The notes under the pieces were generated by a model, which was not told the DNA's origin, did no database searches, and worked only from the letters and a program-made list of their open reading frames with translations. A stretch of DNA of 64,000 nt from an uncultured Paracoccus sp. (GTDB lineage Bacteria; Pseudomonadota; Alphaproteobacteria; Rhodobacterales; Rhodobacteraceae), in the NCBI RefSeq assembly GCF_947487305.1, contig NZ_CANKWH010000012.1, positions 62,001 through 126,000 on the forward strand, given 5' to 3'. The position numbers were made by a program, and so were the translations under genes. This document shows, piece by piece, positions 21,717 to 29,738 of the stretch (its first letter is position 1; each line of letters starts with the position of its first letter).

Positions 21717-23705
21717 TCAGTTCGCCTGCGCGGTCTGCAAGAGGTCGGTGATCCGGCGGACCGAGGCGCGGCGATTGGCGCGGATATCGCCCTCGGCGCG
21801 GACTTTCAGGAATTGCTCGCCATAGCCCTGCACCACCATATTCTCCGGCGGCACGTCGAAATATTCCGACAGCGCCAGTGCCACCGATTCCGCCCGGCGA
21901 TCCGACAGCGCCAGGTTCATCGCGCCGGCGCCCACGGTGTCGGTGTGACCCTCGATCATGAAGACCTCGCGCGGGTTCTTGGCGACGGCGTCCTGGATCA
22001 CCCGGCCAAGCGAGGCCAGCTGCTGGGCCTGGCTGGGATTGATCGCGGCCGAGCCGGTATCGAAGGTGATCGCGTCGATGTTCACCGGCGCGACCAGCGC
22101 CCGCACCTCGGGGATGTTGCGGATCTGGCCGAGGGTAAAGCGGCGGTCGATACTGGATTCACGCTGCAGAGCGGCGCGCAGCTCGTCTTCGGACAGCGTG
22201 CCGGTGGTGGTCTGGACCGGCGCGGGTTCGGGCAGGCTGGCCACGTCCACCGGCCTTACATCGGCAGTGTCGTCGATCAGCATGGTCGACTTGCCATCCG
22301 CTGCGATCAGCGTGCGGCGCAGCACGCGCAGGTCAGCGTCGCGGATGGTCACGACCTTGCTGCCATCCTCGCGGGTGACGATGGTGCGCGACGAGCCGTC
22401 GTCGAAGTTCTCGGTCGCAACGGTGCTGCCCGGCTGGCGCAGCAGCGCGACCTCGTCCTTGATCACCTCCTGGCTGCCATCGGCGCGTTCAACCACCACG
22501 CGGTCGGGGGTTGCCAGCGCCACCTGCCGGTTTTTGTTCAGCATCGAGCCGACCGCCACCGCGCCCAATCCCAGGATCAGCGCCTTGGCGAGGTCGTTGT
22601 CATCCTTGTTCTCGGCGGCGGTATTGCGCTGCGGGGCCTCGCCGGTGGCAGCCTGCTGCAGAGCCGCGCGAAGGCTGGCCTCGAAATCCTCGGCCGAGGA
22701 GCGGGTGTTCTCCTTGGTCACTTTCTCCGCCTCGATCACGCGGCCTGCGCCCTCGCTTGCCTCGAGCGCAGCCGCTATGGGCGATTTGGCGGCGGCTGCG
22801 GCCTCCTTGGCGGCGGCGGTTGCGACGGTGTCGGCTTCGGGTGCGCGCGGCACGACCTTGCCCTCGGCGGTGACCGTATTGGTCTGGCTGGATTGCGCCA
22901 GCAGGGCGACATCGCCACGATCATTGGCGATAACCGCGATTCCGCGCGGTGTCATCATCGCGACACCCTTGGCGCAGGGTTGGGCGCCGCCGTCCTGGCA
23001 CGAGAGATCCGCGAGGGTCAGACCTGAATCGATCTCGGAGGTCAGCACCCCGGCAAGGCGCGGCATGTCCTCGAGGCGCTGGCGGGCCCGATCACTGGTT
23101 GCAAGGTGCAGACGCGGAGACGATTCGACTGCGGGTCTTTCGGATTTGGCGGTCTTCTCGGTAGCGCCAAGCTCGGCCGCAATGGCGGCGGCCAGCGCTG
23201 CGGCGTTGGGTTCGCTCTCGCCAACCACAGCTGCAATGGCAGCCTCCGCCGCTGCGGCGGCATCACCGCCCTGTGTTCCTTCCAGCGCCAGGGCGAGGGC
23301 CCCGGCCACGCTCTCGGTGGTGGCCTCGGCGACGGCAGGACGCGCGCCATCGCGCGGGGTCAGCTTGCCCTCGGCATCGGCCTCGTTCACCTGCTGCCGC
23401 TCTGGCGCAAGGATGATGGTGTCGTCCTCGGCCACCTCGACTATGACGCCGCGCGGGGTCATCAGCCGCACCTTGTCGCCACAGGGCCGGGCGTCGCCAT
23501 TGGCGCAGATCAGGCTGTCGACCGTCAGCCCGGCGGCCAGTTCATCCTGCAGCGCCGAGGCGAGGTTGGGCATCTCGGTCGAGCGTTTCTCGGCCTCTTT
23601 CGACGCGCGGTCATTCGGCAGGCGCATCTCGGCCAAGGCAAGCTGCGGCATCAGCAGCGCGATGGTGGCGGCGATGGCTGTGGTATTATGAATGATCCGG
23701 CGCAT
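21717..23705 (-). CDS. OmpA-family envelope protein with internal duplication
   Basis: A 662-residue exported protein. Residues 1-26 are a signal peptide ending QLALA. Residues about 45-118 and 214-287 are two copies of one module: MPNLASALQDELAAGLT.. C ..GDARPC.. MTPRGVIV and MPRLAGVLTSEIDSGLT.. C ..GAQPC.. MTPRG, each with a paired-cysteine loop. A charged Ala-rich stretch separates them. A hydrophobic segment (ALILGLGAVAVGSML) follows in the middle. The C-terminal 120 residues are an OmpA peptidoglycan-binding domain: ITFDTGSAAINPSQ, IEGHTDTVGAGAMNLALSDRRAESV, VQGYGE, NRRASVRR. It probably links the outer envelope to peptidoglycan. Start at 23705 follows GAGGAG; a longer upstream version lacks a site. 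Confidence 0.85.
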   Translation of the reverse strand: MRRIIHNTTAIAATIALLMPQLALAEMRLPNDRASKEAEKRSTEMPNLASALQDELAAGLTVDSLICANGDARPCGDKVRLMTPRGVIVEVAEDDTIILAPERQQVNEADAEGKLTPRDGARPAVAEATTESVAGALALALEGTQGGDAAAAAEAAIAAVVGESEPNAAALAAAIAAELGATEKTAKSERPAVESSPRLHLATSDRARQRLEDMPRLAGVLTSEIDSGLTLADLSCQDGGAQPCAKGVAMMTPRGIAVIANDRGDVALLAQSSQTNTVTAEGKVVPRAPEADTVATAAAKEAAAAAKSPIAAALEASEGAGRVIEAEKVTKENTRSSAEDFEASLRAALQQAATGEAPQRNTAAENKDDNDLAKALILGLGAVAVGSMLNKNRQVALATPDRVVVERADGSQEVIKDEVALLRQPGSTVATENFDDGSSRTIVTREDGSKVVTIRDADLRVLRRTLIAADGKSTMLIDDTADVRPVDVASLPEPAPVQTTTGTLSEDELRAALQRESSIDRRFTLGQIRNIPEVRALVAPVNIDAITFDTGSAAINPSQAQQLASLGRVIQDAVAKNPREVFMIEGHTDTVGAGAMNLALSDRRAESVALALSEYFDVPPENMVVQGYGEQFLKVRAEGDIRANRRASVRRITDLLQTAQAN

Positions 23706-23903
23706 GGCGCTCCTCTCCGGCTGATCGGTCCTCAGCCTTGATAACAGGCGGCAAACCGACCGGTTCCCAACAACTGCGTGACAGTTCCGTGAGATCGTGG
23801 ACGGACCGCATCCGTTGAGGGCAGACTGGGAAAGCGCACAGCGCAATTGTTCGTGAGCCGCGCTGCCATGGGAAAGGGCGCCGCGTCAACCGCTGCGCCC
23901 TCA

Positions 23904-23926
23904 TCATCTTCACCGAAATATCCCGG
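23904..23926 (-). repeat. Split 3'-flanking motif, copy 2
   Basis: On the minus strand: CCGGGATATTT, four variable bases (CGGT), then GAAGATGA. It lies 29 bases past the fpr stop, preceded by the short inverted repeat GGCGC-A-GCGCC (23932-23942). It matches 12473-12495 at all 19 fixed positions. Confidence 0.6.
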
Positions 23927-23954
23927 TCCGAGGCGCAGCGCCCCTCGATCAGTC

Positions 23955-24800
23955 TCAGACGCCGTCGCCGACGAAGGCCTTTTCGACCACGAATTGCTTC
24001 GGGTCCGAGTTCGCACCTTCGACCAGGCCAAAGCCTTCCAGCACCGCCTTCACATCGACGTTGAAGGCAAGGCTGCCGCAGATCATCGCGCGGTCATTCT
24101 CGACCGACATGGGCGGCAGGTTCAGATCGGTGAAGACCTTGCCTGAGGTCAGGTTGTCGGTGATGCGGCCCATGAAGGGCGTCTCTTCCCGCGTGGTGGT
24201 CGGGTAGTAGAGCAGGCGCGAGGCGAATTCCTCGCCGTAGAGCTCGCCCAGCAGCGGGTCATGGCGCAGGTTCTCGACCAGTTCGCGGCCATAGGCCAAC
24301 TCATCGGCATTGCGGCAGGTATGCATCATGATGACCTGCTCGTACCGCTCGTAGGTTTCCGGGTCGCGCATCAGGCTGGCGAAGGGCGCGATGCCGGTGC
24401 CGGTGGCAAGGAACCACATCCGCTTGCCGGGCAGCAGCGCGTCGAGGACCAGCGTGCCCACCGGCTTCGGTCGCAGGATGATCTCGTCCCCCGGCTGGAT
24501 ATGCTGCAGCTTCGAGGTCAGCGGGCCATCGGGCACCTTGATCGAATAGAATTCCAGCTCGTCATCCCAGTTGGGCGAGGCGATGGAATAGGCCCTGAGC
24601 AGCGGTTTGCCATTGTCGCCGGTCAGGCCGATCATGACGAACTCGCCCGAGCGGAAGCGCAGGCTGGCCGGGCGGGTCACGCGGAACGAGAACAGGTGAT
24701 CGTTCCAGTGGCGCACTGCGGTCACGGTCTGCGCATCGGGCATGGTCTTGGCCGGCTTGGCGGCAGCGGTCGCGTCGGTCACGGTAAGGTCCAGCGTCAT
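23955..24800 (-). CDS. fpr: Ferredoxin-NADP+ reductase
   Basis: A 281-residue FAD enzyme moving electrons between NADPH and ferredoxin or flavodoxin. The FAD-binding part has RSGEFVMIGL and RAYSIASPNWDDELEFYSI; the NADP part has WFLATGTGIAPFASLMRDPETYERYEQVIMMHTCRNADELAYG and the end VENDRAMICGSLAFNVDVKAVLEGFG, with a subclass I bacterial C-terminus (VVEKAFVGDGV). It is the last gene of the sulfate reduction cluster, 69 bases after the DUF934 gene, and could feed electrons to the sulfite reductase. Start at 24800 follows AGGAAG. Confidence 0.93.
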   Translation of the reverse strand: MTLDLTVTDATAAAKPAKTMPDAQTVTAVRHWNDHLFSFRVTRPASLRFRSGEFVMIGLTGDNGKPLLRAYSIASPNWDDELEFYSIKVPDGPLTSKLQHIQPGDEIILRPKPVGTLVLDALLPGKRMWFLATGTGIAPFASLMRDPETYERYEQVIMMHTCRNADELAYGRELVENLRHDPLLGELYGEEFASRLLYYPTTTREETPFMGRITDNLTSGKVFTDLNLPPMSVENDRAMICGSLAFNVDVKAVLEGFGLVEGANSDPKQFVVEKAFVGDGV

Positions 24801-24869
24801 GGTCGGTCTTCCTGAAGTCTTTAGGTCAAGCACGGGGCAGGGGGAAGCCCGCCGCCGCCTCTGAGGTGC

Positions 24870-25247
24870 TCATCCGGCAAGGCGGTCGCGGTGGTTCCAG
24901 TCCTGCCAGTCGGCGCGGGCCAGCCACTGTTCCTGCGGCTGGCGCTTGGCCAGTTCGGCGGAAATCTCGACCTCGTCGAAACCCACGCGGCGGGCCATGG
25001 CATATTGATCGGCGATCAGCTTGCCCGTCGCGCGCAGCCGGCCTTCATAGCCGAGGGCGCGCAGCCGGCGGGCCAGCGTAAAGCCGCGCCCGTCGGTCAT
25101 GGCCGGGAAATCGATGGCGATCAGGCTGCGATGCAGGTGATCCACCAGATCCTCGGGCGAACTGTCCGGGGCCAGCGTGACCTCGGCGGCGTCGCCCTGC
25201 GGATGAAACCCGTCGTCGCGGACGATGATGGTTTCGCTGTCGCTCAT
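24870..25247 (-). CDS. DUF934 protein of the sulfur assimilation cluster
   Basis: A 125-residue protein of the DUF934 family, which occurs with assimilatory sulfite reductase genes. Family pattern: LAPDSSPEDLVDHLHRSLIAIDFPAMTDGRGFTLARRLRALGYEGRLRATGKLIADQYAMARRVGFDEVEI. No catalytic residues are known, and it may act in assembly of or electron flow to sulfite reductase (inference). It starts within the cysH stop (ATGA overlap). Confidence 0.88.
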   Translation of the reverse strand: MSDSETIIVRDDGFHPQGDAAEVTLAPDSSPEDLVDHLHRSLIAIDFPAMTDGRGFTLARRLRALGYEGRLRATGKLIADQYAMARRVGFDEVEISAELAKRQPQEQWLARADWQDWNHRDRLAG

Positions 25248-25987
25248 GCCGGAACCTTTCCGCCCTGCGGCACACGCACCATGCGCCCGCCGATGAAGTG
25301 AATGCCGCATTCGGTCTTTTCCGAACCGCGCCAACGGCCGGCGCGCGGATCCTCGCCCGGTTTCACCGGCGAGGTGCAGGGGGCGCAGCCGATCGAGGGA
25401 TAGCCCTTGGCCACCAGCGGGTGACGGGGCAGGTTGTTCTCGATCATGTAATCCTGCACGTCGCTCGAACGCCAATGCGCCAGCGGGTTGATGCGCAGCC
25501 GGGCGGGGGGCTCGGGCTCGAAGAATTCAAGCTCGGTCCGCTGGCCGCCCTGGAACCGTTTGCGCCCGGTGATCCAGGCGTCAAAGCCCGAGAGCGCGGC
25601 TTCCAGCGGAACGGTCTTCCTCAGGTCGCAGCAGGCATCGGTGTTGAACTGGTGCAGAGTGCCATCGGGGTCGTGGCGGGCGATCTCGGCGTCGGAGGCC
25701 TGGATCACCTGCACATTGGTCAGCCCCAGCTTTTGCGCCACCTCGCGCTGATAGGCCAGCGTCTCGGGGAACAGCATCTGCGTGTCGATGAAGAGGACCG
25801 GCAGGCCGGGCGCGACGACGCTGACCATGTGCAAGAGCACGACCGATTCCGCCCCGAAGGAGGAAACCAGTGCCACCCGCCCAAGCTCGGGGTCCTTGAC
25901 CGCGCGGCGCAGAACTTCGGTCGCCGCGTGGTGGCGATACCGGTCGTTCAGGCGCGCGGCACGGCTGTCAAGCGTGCCATCAAGCAT
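25244..25987 (-). CDS. cysH: Adenylyl-sulfate (APS) reductase, assimilatory
   Basis: A 247-residue reductase turning activated sulfate into sulfite with thioredoxin. The nucleotide-binding part reads VALVSSFGAESVVLLHMVSVVAPGLPVLFIDT. The catalytic cysteine is C227 in KTECGIH. Two cysteine pairs, C119-C120 (DACCDLRK) and C201/C204 (IGCAPC), are the [4Fe-4S] ligands that distinguish APS-using enzymes from PAPS reductases, which lack them. The gene overlaps cysI by eight bases and DUF934 by four. Confidence 0.95.
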   Translation of the reverse strand: MLDGTLDSRAARLNDRYRHHAATEVLRRAVKDPELGRVALVSSFGAESVVLLHMVSVVAPGLPVLFIDTQMLFPETLAYQREVAQKLGLTNVQVIQASDAEIARHDPDGTLHQFNTDACCDLRKTVPLEAALSGFDAWITGRKRFQGGQRTELEFFEPEPPARLRINPLAHWRSSDVQDYMIENNLPRHPLVAKGYPSIGCAPCTSPVKPGEDPRAGRWRGSEKTECGIHFIGGRMVRVPQGGKVPA

Positions 25988-27638
25988 CAGCCTTCTCCGG
26001 ATAGAGCGCGGCCTTGAACGGTGCGACGCCAAGGCGGCGATAGGTGTCGATGAAGGGTTCGTTCGCGTCCTCGCGCTGCTCCAGGTAGGCGCGCATCAGC
26101 CGGTCGATCGCGGGCACCACCTCTTCGGCGGGGAAGCCTGCACCGGCACGCTCGCCGATGGCCGGAATGTCGAAGCCGTCACCGCCAAGCGTGATCTGGT
26201 AGTTCTCGACGCCCGCGCGGTCCAGGCCGAGGATGCCGATATGGCCCAAGTGGTGATGGCCGCAGGCGTTGATGCAGCCCGAGATGCGGATCTTCAGCTG
26301 GCCGATCTCGTCCTCGAGACCCTCGGCGCGGAAGTGGTCGGCAATGTCCTGCGCGATCGGGATCGAGCGGGCGGTCGCCAGCGTGCAGTAATCCATGCCG
26401 GGGCAGGCGATGATGTCGCTGGTCTTGCCGGCATTGGCGGTGGCCAGCCCGGCAGGCAAAAGCGCATCGTAGATCGCCGGCAGGTCCGAGACATGGACAT
26501 GGGCCAGCACGACGTTCTGGTCGTGGTTGATGCGCAGGTCGCCATGGCCGTATTTCTCGGCCAGATCGGCCAGAAGCAGCATCTGTTCCGAGGTGGCATC
26601 GCCCGGCGTGGCGCCCGGCGCCTTCAGGGTGACGACGACGCTGGCATAGCCCGGCGCGCGATGGGCGTGCAGGTTGGTGTCGGTCCAGCTGCGGAAGGCC
26701 GGGCGCGCAACGCGGGCGGCCTCGTAGCCATCGGTCGGAGCCACGCGGAATTCCGGCGCGGCGAAATGCGCGCGATAGCCGGCCAGCGCCTCGCGGTCGA
26801 CACCCTTGAAGGCGGCACGGCGGCGGACGAATTCCTCTTCGGTTTCGGCGCGGAACACGTCGATGCCGCGCTCGGACACGGTGATCTTGATCCGGGCCTT
26901 GTACTTGTTGTCGCGGCGGCCAGAGAGGTTATAGGTGGCGATGATCGCTTCCAGATAGGGCAGCAGATCCTCTTCCGGCAGGAAGTCGCGGATCACCACG
27001 CCCAGCATCGGCGTGCGGCCAAGGCCACCGCCAACCCAGACCTGGAAGCCCAGCTTGCCGTCCTGCTCGACGATGCGCAGGCCGATGTCATGCGCCGTCA
27101 CCAGCGCGCGGTCGCGCTTGCCGGCCGAGATGGCGATCTTGAACTTGCGCGGCAGAAATTGATATTCGCCATGGTCGGTCGACCATTGGCGGATCAGTTC
27201 TGCATAGGGGCGGGGATCGGTCAGCTCGTCCGCAGCGGCACCGGCGAAGACATCGGTGGTGGTGTTGCGGATGGTATTGCCCGAGGTCTGGATGGCGTGC
27301 ATCCCGACGGCGGCCAGCGCGTCCAGCATGTCCGGGATATCGACCAGCTTCGGCCAGTGGAACTGGATGTTCTGCCGCGTGGTGAAATGGCCGTAACCCT
27401 TGTCCCACTTGCTGCCCAGAAGCGCCAGGGTGCGCATCTGATCGGGGCTGATCGTGCCATAGGGAATGGCCACGCGCAGCATATAGGCATGAAGCTGCAG
27501 ATAGACGCCGTTCATCAGGCGAAGCGGGCGGAATTCGTCCTCGGTCAGCGAGCCGTCAAGGCGTCGCGCCACCTGCGCGCGGAACTGCGCGGCGCGGTGG
27601 CGGACATATTCGGTATCGATGGGGCGGGCGTCAAACAT
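25980..27638 (-). CDS. cysI: Sulfite reductase haemoprotein subunit (nitrite/sulfite reductase)
   Basis: A 552-residue sirohaem [4Fe-4S] enzyme. C412 and C418 (CPGMDYC) with C455 and C459 (GCINACGHHH) bind the cluster and sirohaem. Both ferredoxin-like half-domains are seen (QLHAYMLRVAIPYG and LVVTLKAPG-like), plus TRQNIQFHWPKL and TSGNTIRNTTTDVFAGAAADE. In this setting, between cysH and DUF2849, it should reduce sulfite to sulfide. No CysJ flavoprotein is adjacent; the clustered ferredoxin reductase points to ferredoxin as donor. The start at 27638 lies inside the preceding gene. Confidence 0.93.
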   Translation of the reverse strand: MFDARPIDTEYVRHRAAQFRAQVARRLDGSLTEDEFRPLRLMNGVYLQLHAYMLRVAIPYGTISPDQMRTLALLGSKWDKGYGHFTTRQNIQFHWPKLVDIPDMLDALAAVGMHAIQTSGNTIRNTTTDVFAGAAADELTDPRPYAELIRQWSTDHGEYQFLPRKFKIAISAGKRDRALVTAHDIGLRIVEQDGKLGFQVWVGGGLGRTPMLGVVIRDFLPEEDLLPYLEAIIATYNLSGRRDNKYKARIKITVSERGIDVFRAETEEEFVRRRAAFKGVDREALAGYRAHFAAPEFRVAPTDGYEAARVARPAFRSWTDTNLHAHRAPGYASVVVTLKAPGATPGDATSEQMLLLADLAEKYGHGDLRINHDQNVVLAHVHVSDLPAIYDALLPAGLATANAGKTSDIIACPGMDYCTLATARSIPIAQDIADHFRAEGLEDEIGQLKIRISGCINACGHHHLGHIGILGLDRAGVENYQITLGGDGFDIPAIGERAGAGFPAEEVVPAIDRLMRAYLEQREDANEPFIDTYRRLGVAPFKAALYPEKADA

Positions 27639-27993
27639 GGCTGGCCTCGAGCGGGTGGACGGCGGCATTTTCGTTGGCGGCCTGCTTCTCGGCCTGAATG
27701 CCGTGGAAATAATTCGACGGACCGCGCTGGCGGAAGGCCTCGCGGAAATGCGTCGGCTCGGGGCCGTTCGGGCCGCGCCGGGCCTCGACCAGATAGGGGC
27801 CGACAACAATATTGGACTGACCGATGGCCTTGAGCAAAGCGAGGTCGGCAATCGCCTCGTCCTCGAAGATCGTCGCCTGCGCGGGATCGGCGGTCCAGCC
27901 ATCCTCGCACATCCAGACGTTATGGCCTTCGCGCAGATTGTTCGCGGTGATGACGCCGGGTTTGGCGATCGTCGGAATGAAGGCTTTGCTCAT
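27631..27993 (-). CDS. DUF2849 protein, first gene of the sulfur cluster
   Basis: A 120-residue protein of the DUF2849 family, found immediately upstream of cysI in alphaproteobacteria. Signature text: GVITANNLREGHNVWMCEDGWTADPAQATIFEDEAIADLALLKA and GPYLVEARRGPNGPEPTHFREAFRQRGPSN. Its role is not established. It overlaps cysI by eight bases, and its upstream 99 bases are shared with the divergent Lrp-type gene. The start ATG follows GGGCAG. Confidence 0.88.
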   Translation of the reverse strand: MSKAFIPTIAKPGVITANNLREGHNVWMCEDGWTADPAQATIFEDEAIADLALLKAIGQSNIVVGPYLVEARRGPNGPEPTHFREAFRQRGPSNYFHGIQAEKQAANENAAVHPLEASHV

Positions 27994-28021
27994 TTTTCTG
28001 CCCTTTCGGTGGATGGGTTCA

Positions 28022-28059
28022 ATATAGAATTTTGTTCTGGATTTTGGCAGACGGGTCTG
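28022..28059. promoter_or_regulatory. Divergent cys cluster / Lrp regulator control region
   Basis: A -10-like TATATT lies on the minus strand (28025-28020 region) without a good -35, as in activator-dependent promoters. Two dyads flank it: AGAA-N5-TTCT (28026-28038) and CAGAC-GG-GTCTG (28048-28059). Either could be the binding site of the neighbouring regulator. Confidence 0.45.
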
Positions 28060-28092
28060 TGAAATAAGGACGATACGACCCATGGGGCCAAG

Positions 28093-28608
28093 ATGTCGGA
28101 ACATGCTTCCCAGAATGCTGCACATGCACAAACACCTGTCCGTTTGGACGAGGTAGACCGCAAAATCCTGTCCCTGCTGCAAGAGGACGCCAGCCTGTCG
28201 CTGGACCAGATTGCCGACCGGGTGGGGGCCTCGAAAACGCCTGTGTGGAACAGAATCCGCAAGCTGCGCGAGGCCGGGGTGATCCGCCGGCAGGTGGCGA
28301 TTCTGGACCCCGAGGCGCTGGGGCTGGAGGCCTGTTTCTTCGTGCTGATCCGCACCAGCGAGCACGAGAAGGACTGGGCCGCACGCTTCCTGAAGGCGCT
28401 GCGCGAGCGGCCCGAGGTGATCGAGGCGCATCGCCTGGCCGGAGACATCGATTACATCCTGAAAGTGCAGGTGCGGAACGCCCGCGCCTATGACCGCTTC
28501 TATCAGTCGCTGATCAGCGAGGTCAGGATCCATAATGTCACGGCGCTGTTGTCGATGGAGGAGATCAAGAACTCCACCGCGCTTCCCATCCCCGAGGCGA
28601 CCCTCTAG
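28093..28608 (+). CDS. Lrp/AsnC-family transcriptional regulator
   Basis: A 171-residue regulator. Residues about 17-75 form the helix-turn-helix domain (LDEVDRKILSLLQEDASLSLDQIADRVGASKTPVWNRIRKLREAGVI), the rest an AsnC/RAM effector domain (GLEACFFVLIRT, RPEVIEAHRLAGDIDYILKVQVRNARAYDRFYQ). Being divergent from DUF2849-cysIH it probably activates that cluster in response to sulfur or cysteine supply. The target is an inference from position; Lrp-type regulators beside this cluster are a recurring arrangement in the order. Confidence 0.9.
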   Translation: MSEHASQNAAHAQTPVRLDEVDRKILSLLQEDASLSLDQIADRVGASKTPVWNRIRKLREAGVIRRQVAILDPEALGLEACFFVLIRTSEHEKDWAARFLKALRERPEVIEAHRLAGDIDYILKVQVRNARAYDRFYQSLISEVRIHNVTALLSMEEIKNSTALPIPEATL

Positions 28609-28635
28609 GGTTCGGGGGGCAACAACGGAGGCGTC

Positions 28636-29007
28636 ATGGCCGACGACTACACGATCTGGCACAATCCGAGATGTTCGACCTCGCGCTTCGTGCTGGAGGC
28701 GCTGCGGCGCGGCGGCATCGAGCCGGTGGTTCGGGACTATCAGAAGGATCCGCCCTCGGTCGACGAGTTGCGCGCGGTCCTGGCGGCGTTGGACGGCACG
28801 CCACGCGACCTGCTGCGGCGCAAGGGCGATCTCTATCTCGAGATGGGGCTGGATGATCCCGGGCTGACCGACGAGCAGTTGCTGCATGTGCTGTCGTCGC
28901 ATCCGCAATTGATCGAGCGTCCGCTGGTCATTGCGCCGATGGGCACAATGCTGTGCCGCCCCAAGGACCGGGTCTTCGATCTGCTGCCGCAGAGTCAGAC
29001 GACCTGA
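28636..29007 (+). CDS. arsC: Arsenate reductase, glutaredoxin-coupled ArsC type
   Basis: A 123-residue ArsC/Spx-fold protein. The active cysteine is C13 in HNPRCSTSR, matching the HNPxCGTSR site of plasmid-type Ars[26 protein letters not shown] and [11 protein letters not shown] cover the remaining family blocks, including an Arg in ERP. It reduces arsenate to arsenite with glutathione and glutaredoxin. It overlaps arsH by one base (TGATG). Neither arsR nor an arsenite efflux gene is adjacent. Confidence 0.9.
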   Translation: MADDYTIWHNPRCSTSRFVLEALRRGGIEPVVRDYQKDPPSVDELRAVLAALDGTPRDLLRRKGDLYLEMGLDDPGLTDEQLLHVLSSHPQLIERPLVIAPMGTMLCRPKDRVFDLLPQSQTT

Positions 29008-29726
29008 TGCGGCTGGTCGACCTTCCCGATCCCGACAACCTGCCGGCGCTGGACCGGACGCTGTTCGATGCCGATGTGGCGGCGGGCCTGGGTCCTTCCG
29101 ATCCGCCGGTGAAGATCGCCCTTCTGTTCGGCAGTCTGCGCGAGCGCAGCTATTCGCGTTACGCTGCCGAGGAAGCGGCGCGGCTTCTGAAGCTGATGGG
29201 GGCCGAGACACGGATTTTCGATCCGTCGGACCTGCCTTTCCCCGACCAGCACAAGGACGGCCACCCGGCGATTGCCGAGTTGCGCGATCTGGCGATCTGG
29301 TCGGATGGCATGGTCTGGTCCACGCCCGAGACCCATGGCCAGATGTCGGGGCTGATGAAGGCGCAGATCGACCATATCCCGCTGTCGATCGGCGCGGTGC
29401 GCCCGACGCAGGGCCGCACGCTGGCGCTGATGCAGGTGAATGGCGGCAGCCAAAGCTTCAACGCGGTCAGCAACATGCGCATCCTCGGCCGCTGGATGCG
29501 CATGTTCACCATCCCGAACCAGTCCTCGATCGCCCGCGCCCATGAGCAATTCGACGAGAACGGCCGGATGCGCCCCTCGCCCTTCTATGACCGGATCGTC
29601 GACGTGATGGAGGAGCTGATGCGCTTCACCGTCCTGACCCGTCCGCATCGCGCGCAGCTGGTCGAGCGCTATTCCGAGCGGGTCGAGGCCGGAAAGAAGG
29701 CCGAGGCGATCCGGCAGAAGCTCTGA
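29007..29726 (+). CDS. arsH: ArsH, NADPH-dependent FMN reductase (organoarsenical resistance)
   Basis: A 239-residue flavodoxin-fold protein. Hallmarks: [26 protein letters not shown] (FMN phosphate loop), [59 protein letters not shown], and [20 protein letters not shown]. ArsH enzymes oxidise trivalent methylated arsenicals and reduce quinones or azo dyes. Both genes look intact, but without arsR or arsB they may be a remnant or an auxiliary unit. Confidence 0.94.
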   Translation: MRLVDLPDPDNLPALDRTLFDADVAAGLGPSDPPVKIALLFGSLRERSYSRYAAEEAARLLKLMGAETRIFDPSDLPFPDQHKDGHPAIAELRDLAIWSDGMVWSTPETHGQMSGLMKAQIDHIPLSIGAVRPTQGRTLALMQVNGGSQSFNAVSNMRILGRWMRMFTIPNQSSIARAHEQFDENGRMRPSPFYDRIVDVMEELMRFTVLTRPHRAQLVERYSERVEAGKKAEAIRQKL

Positions 29727-29738
29727 GCTGCGCCCGCC

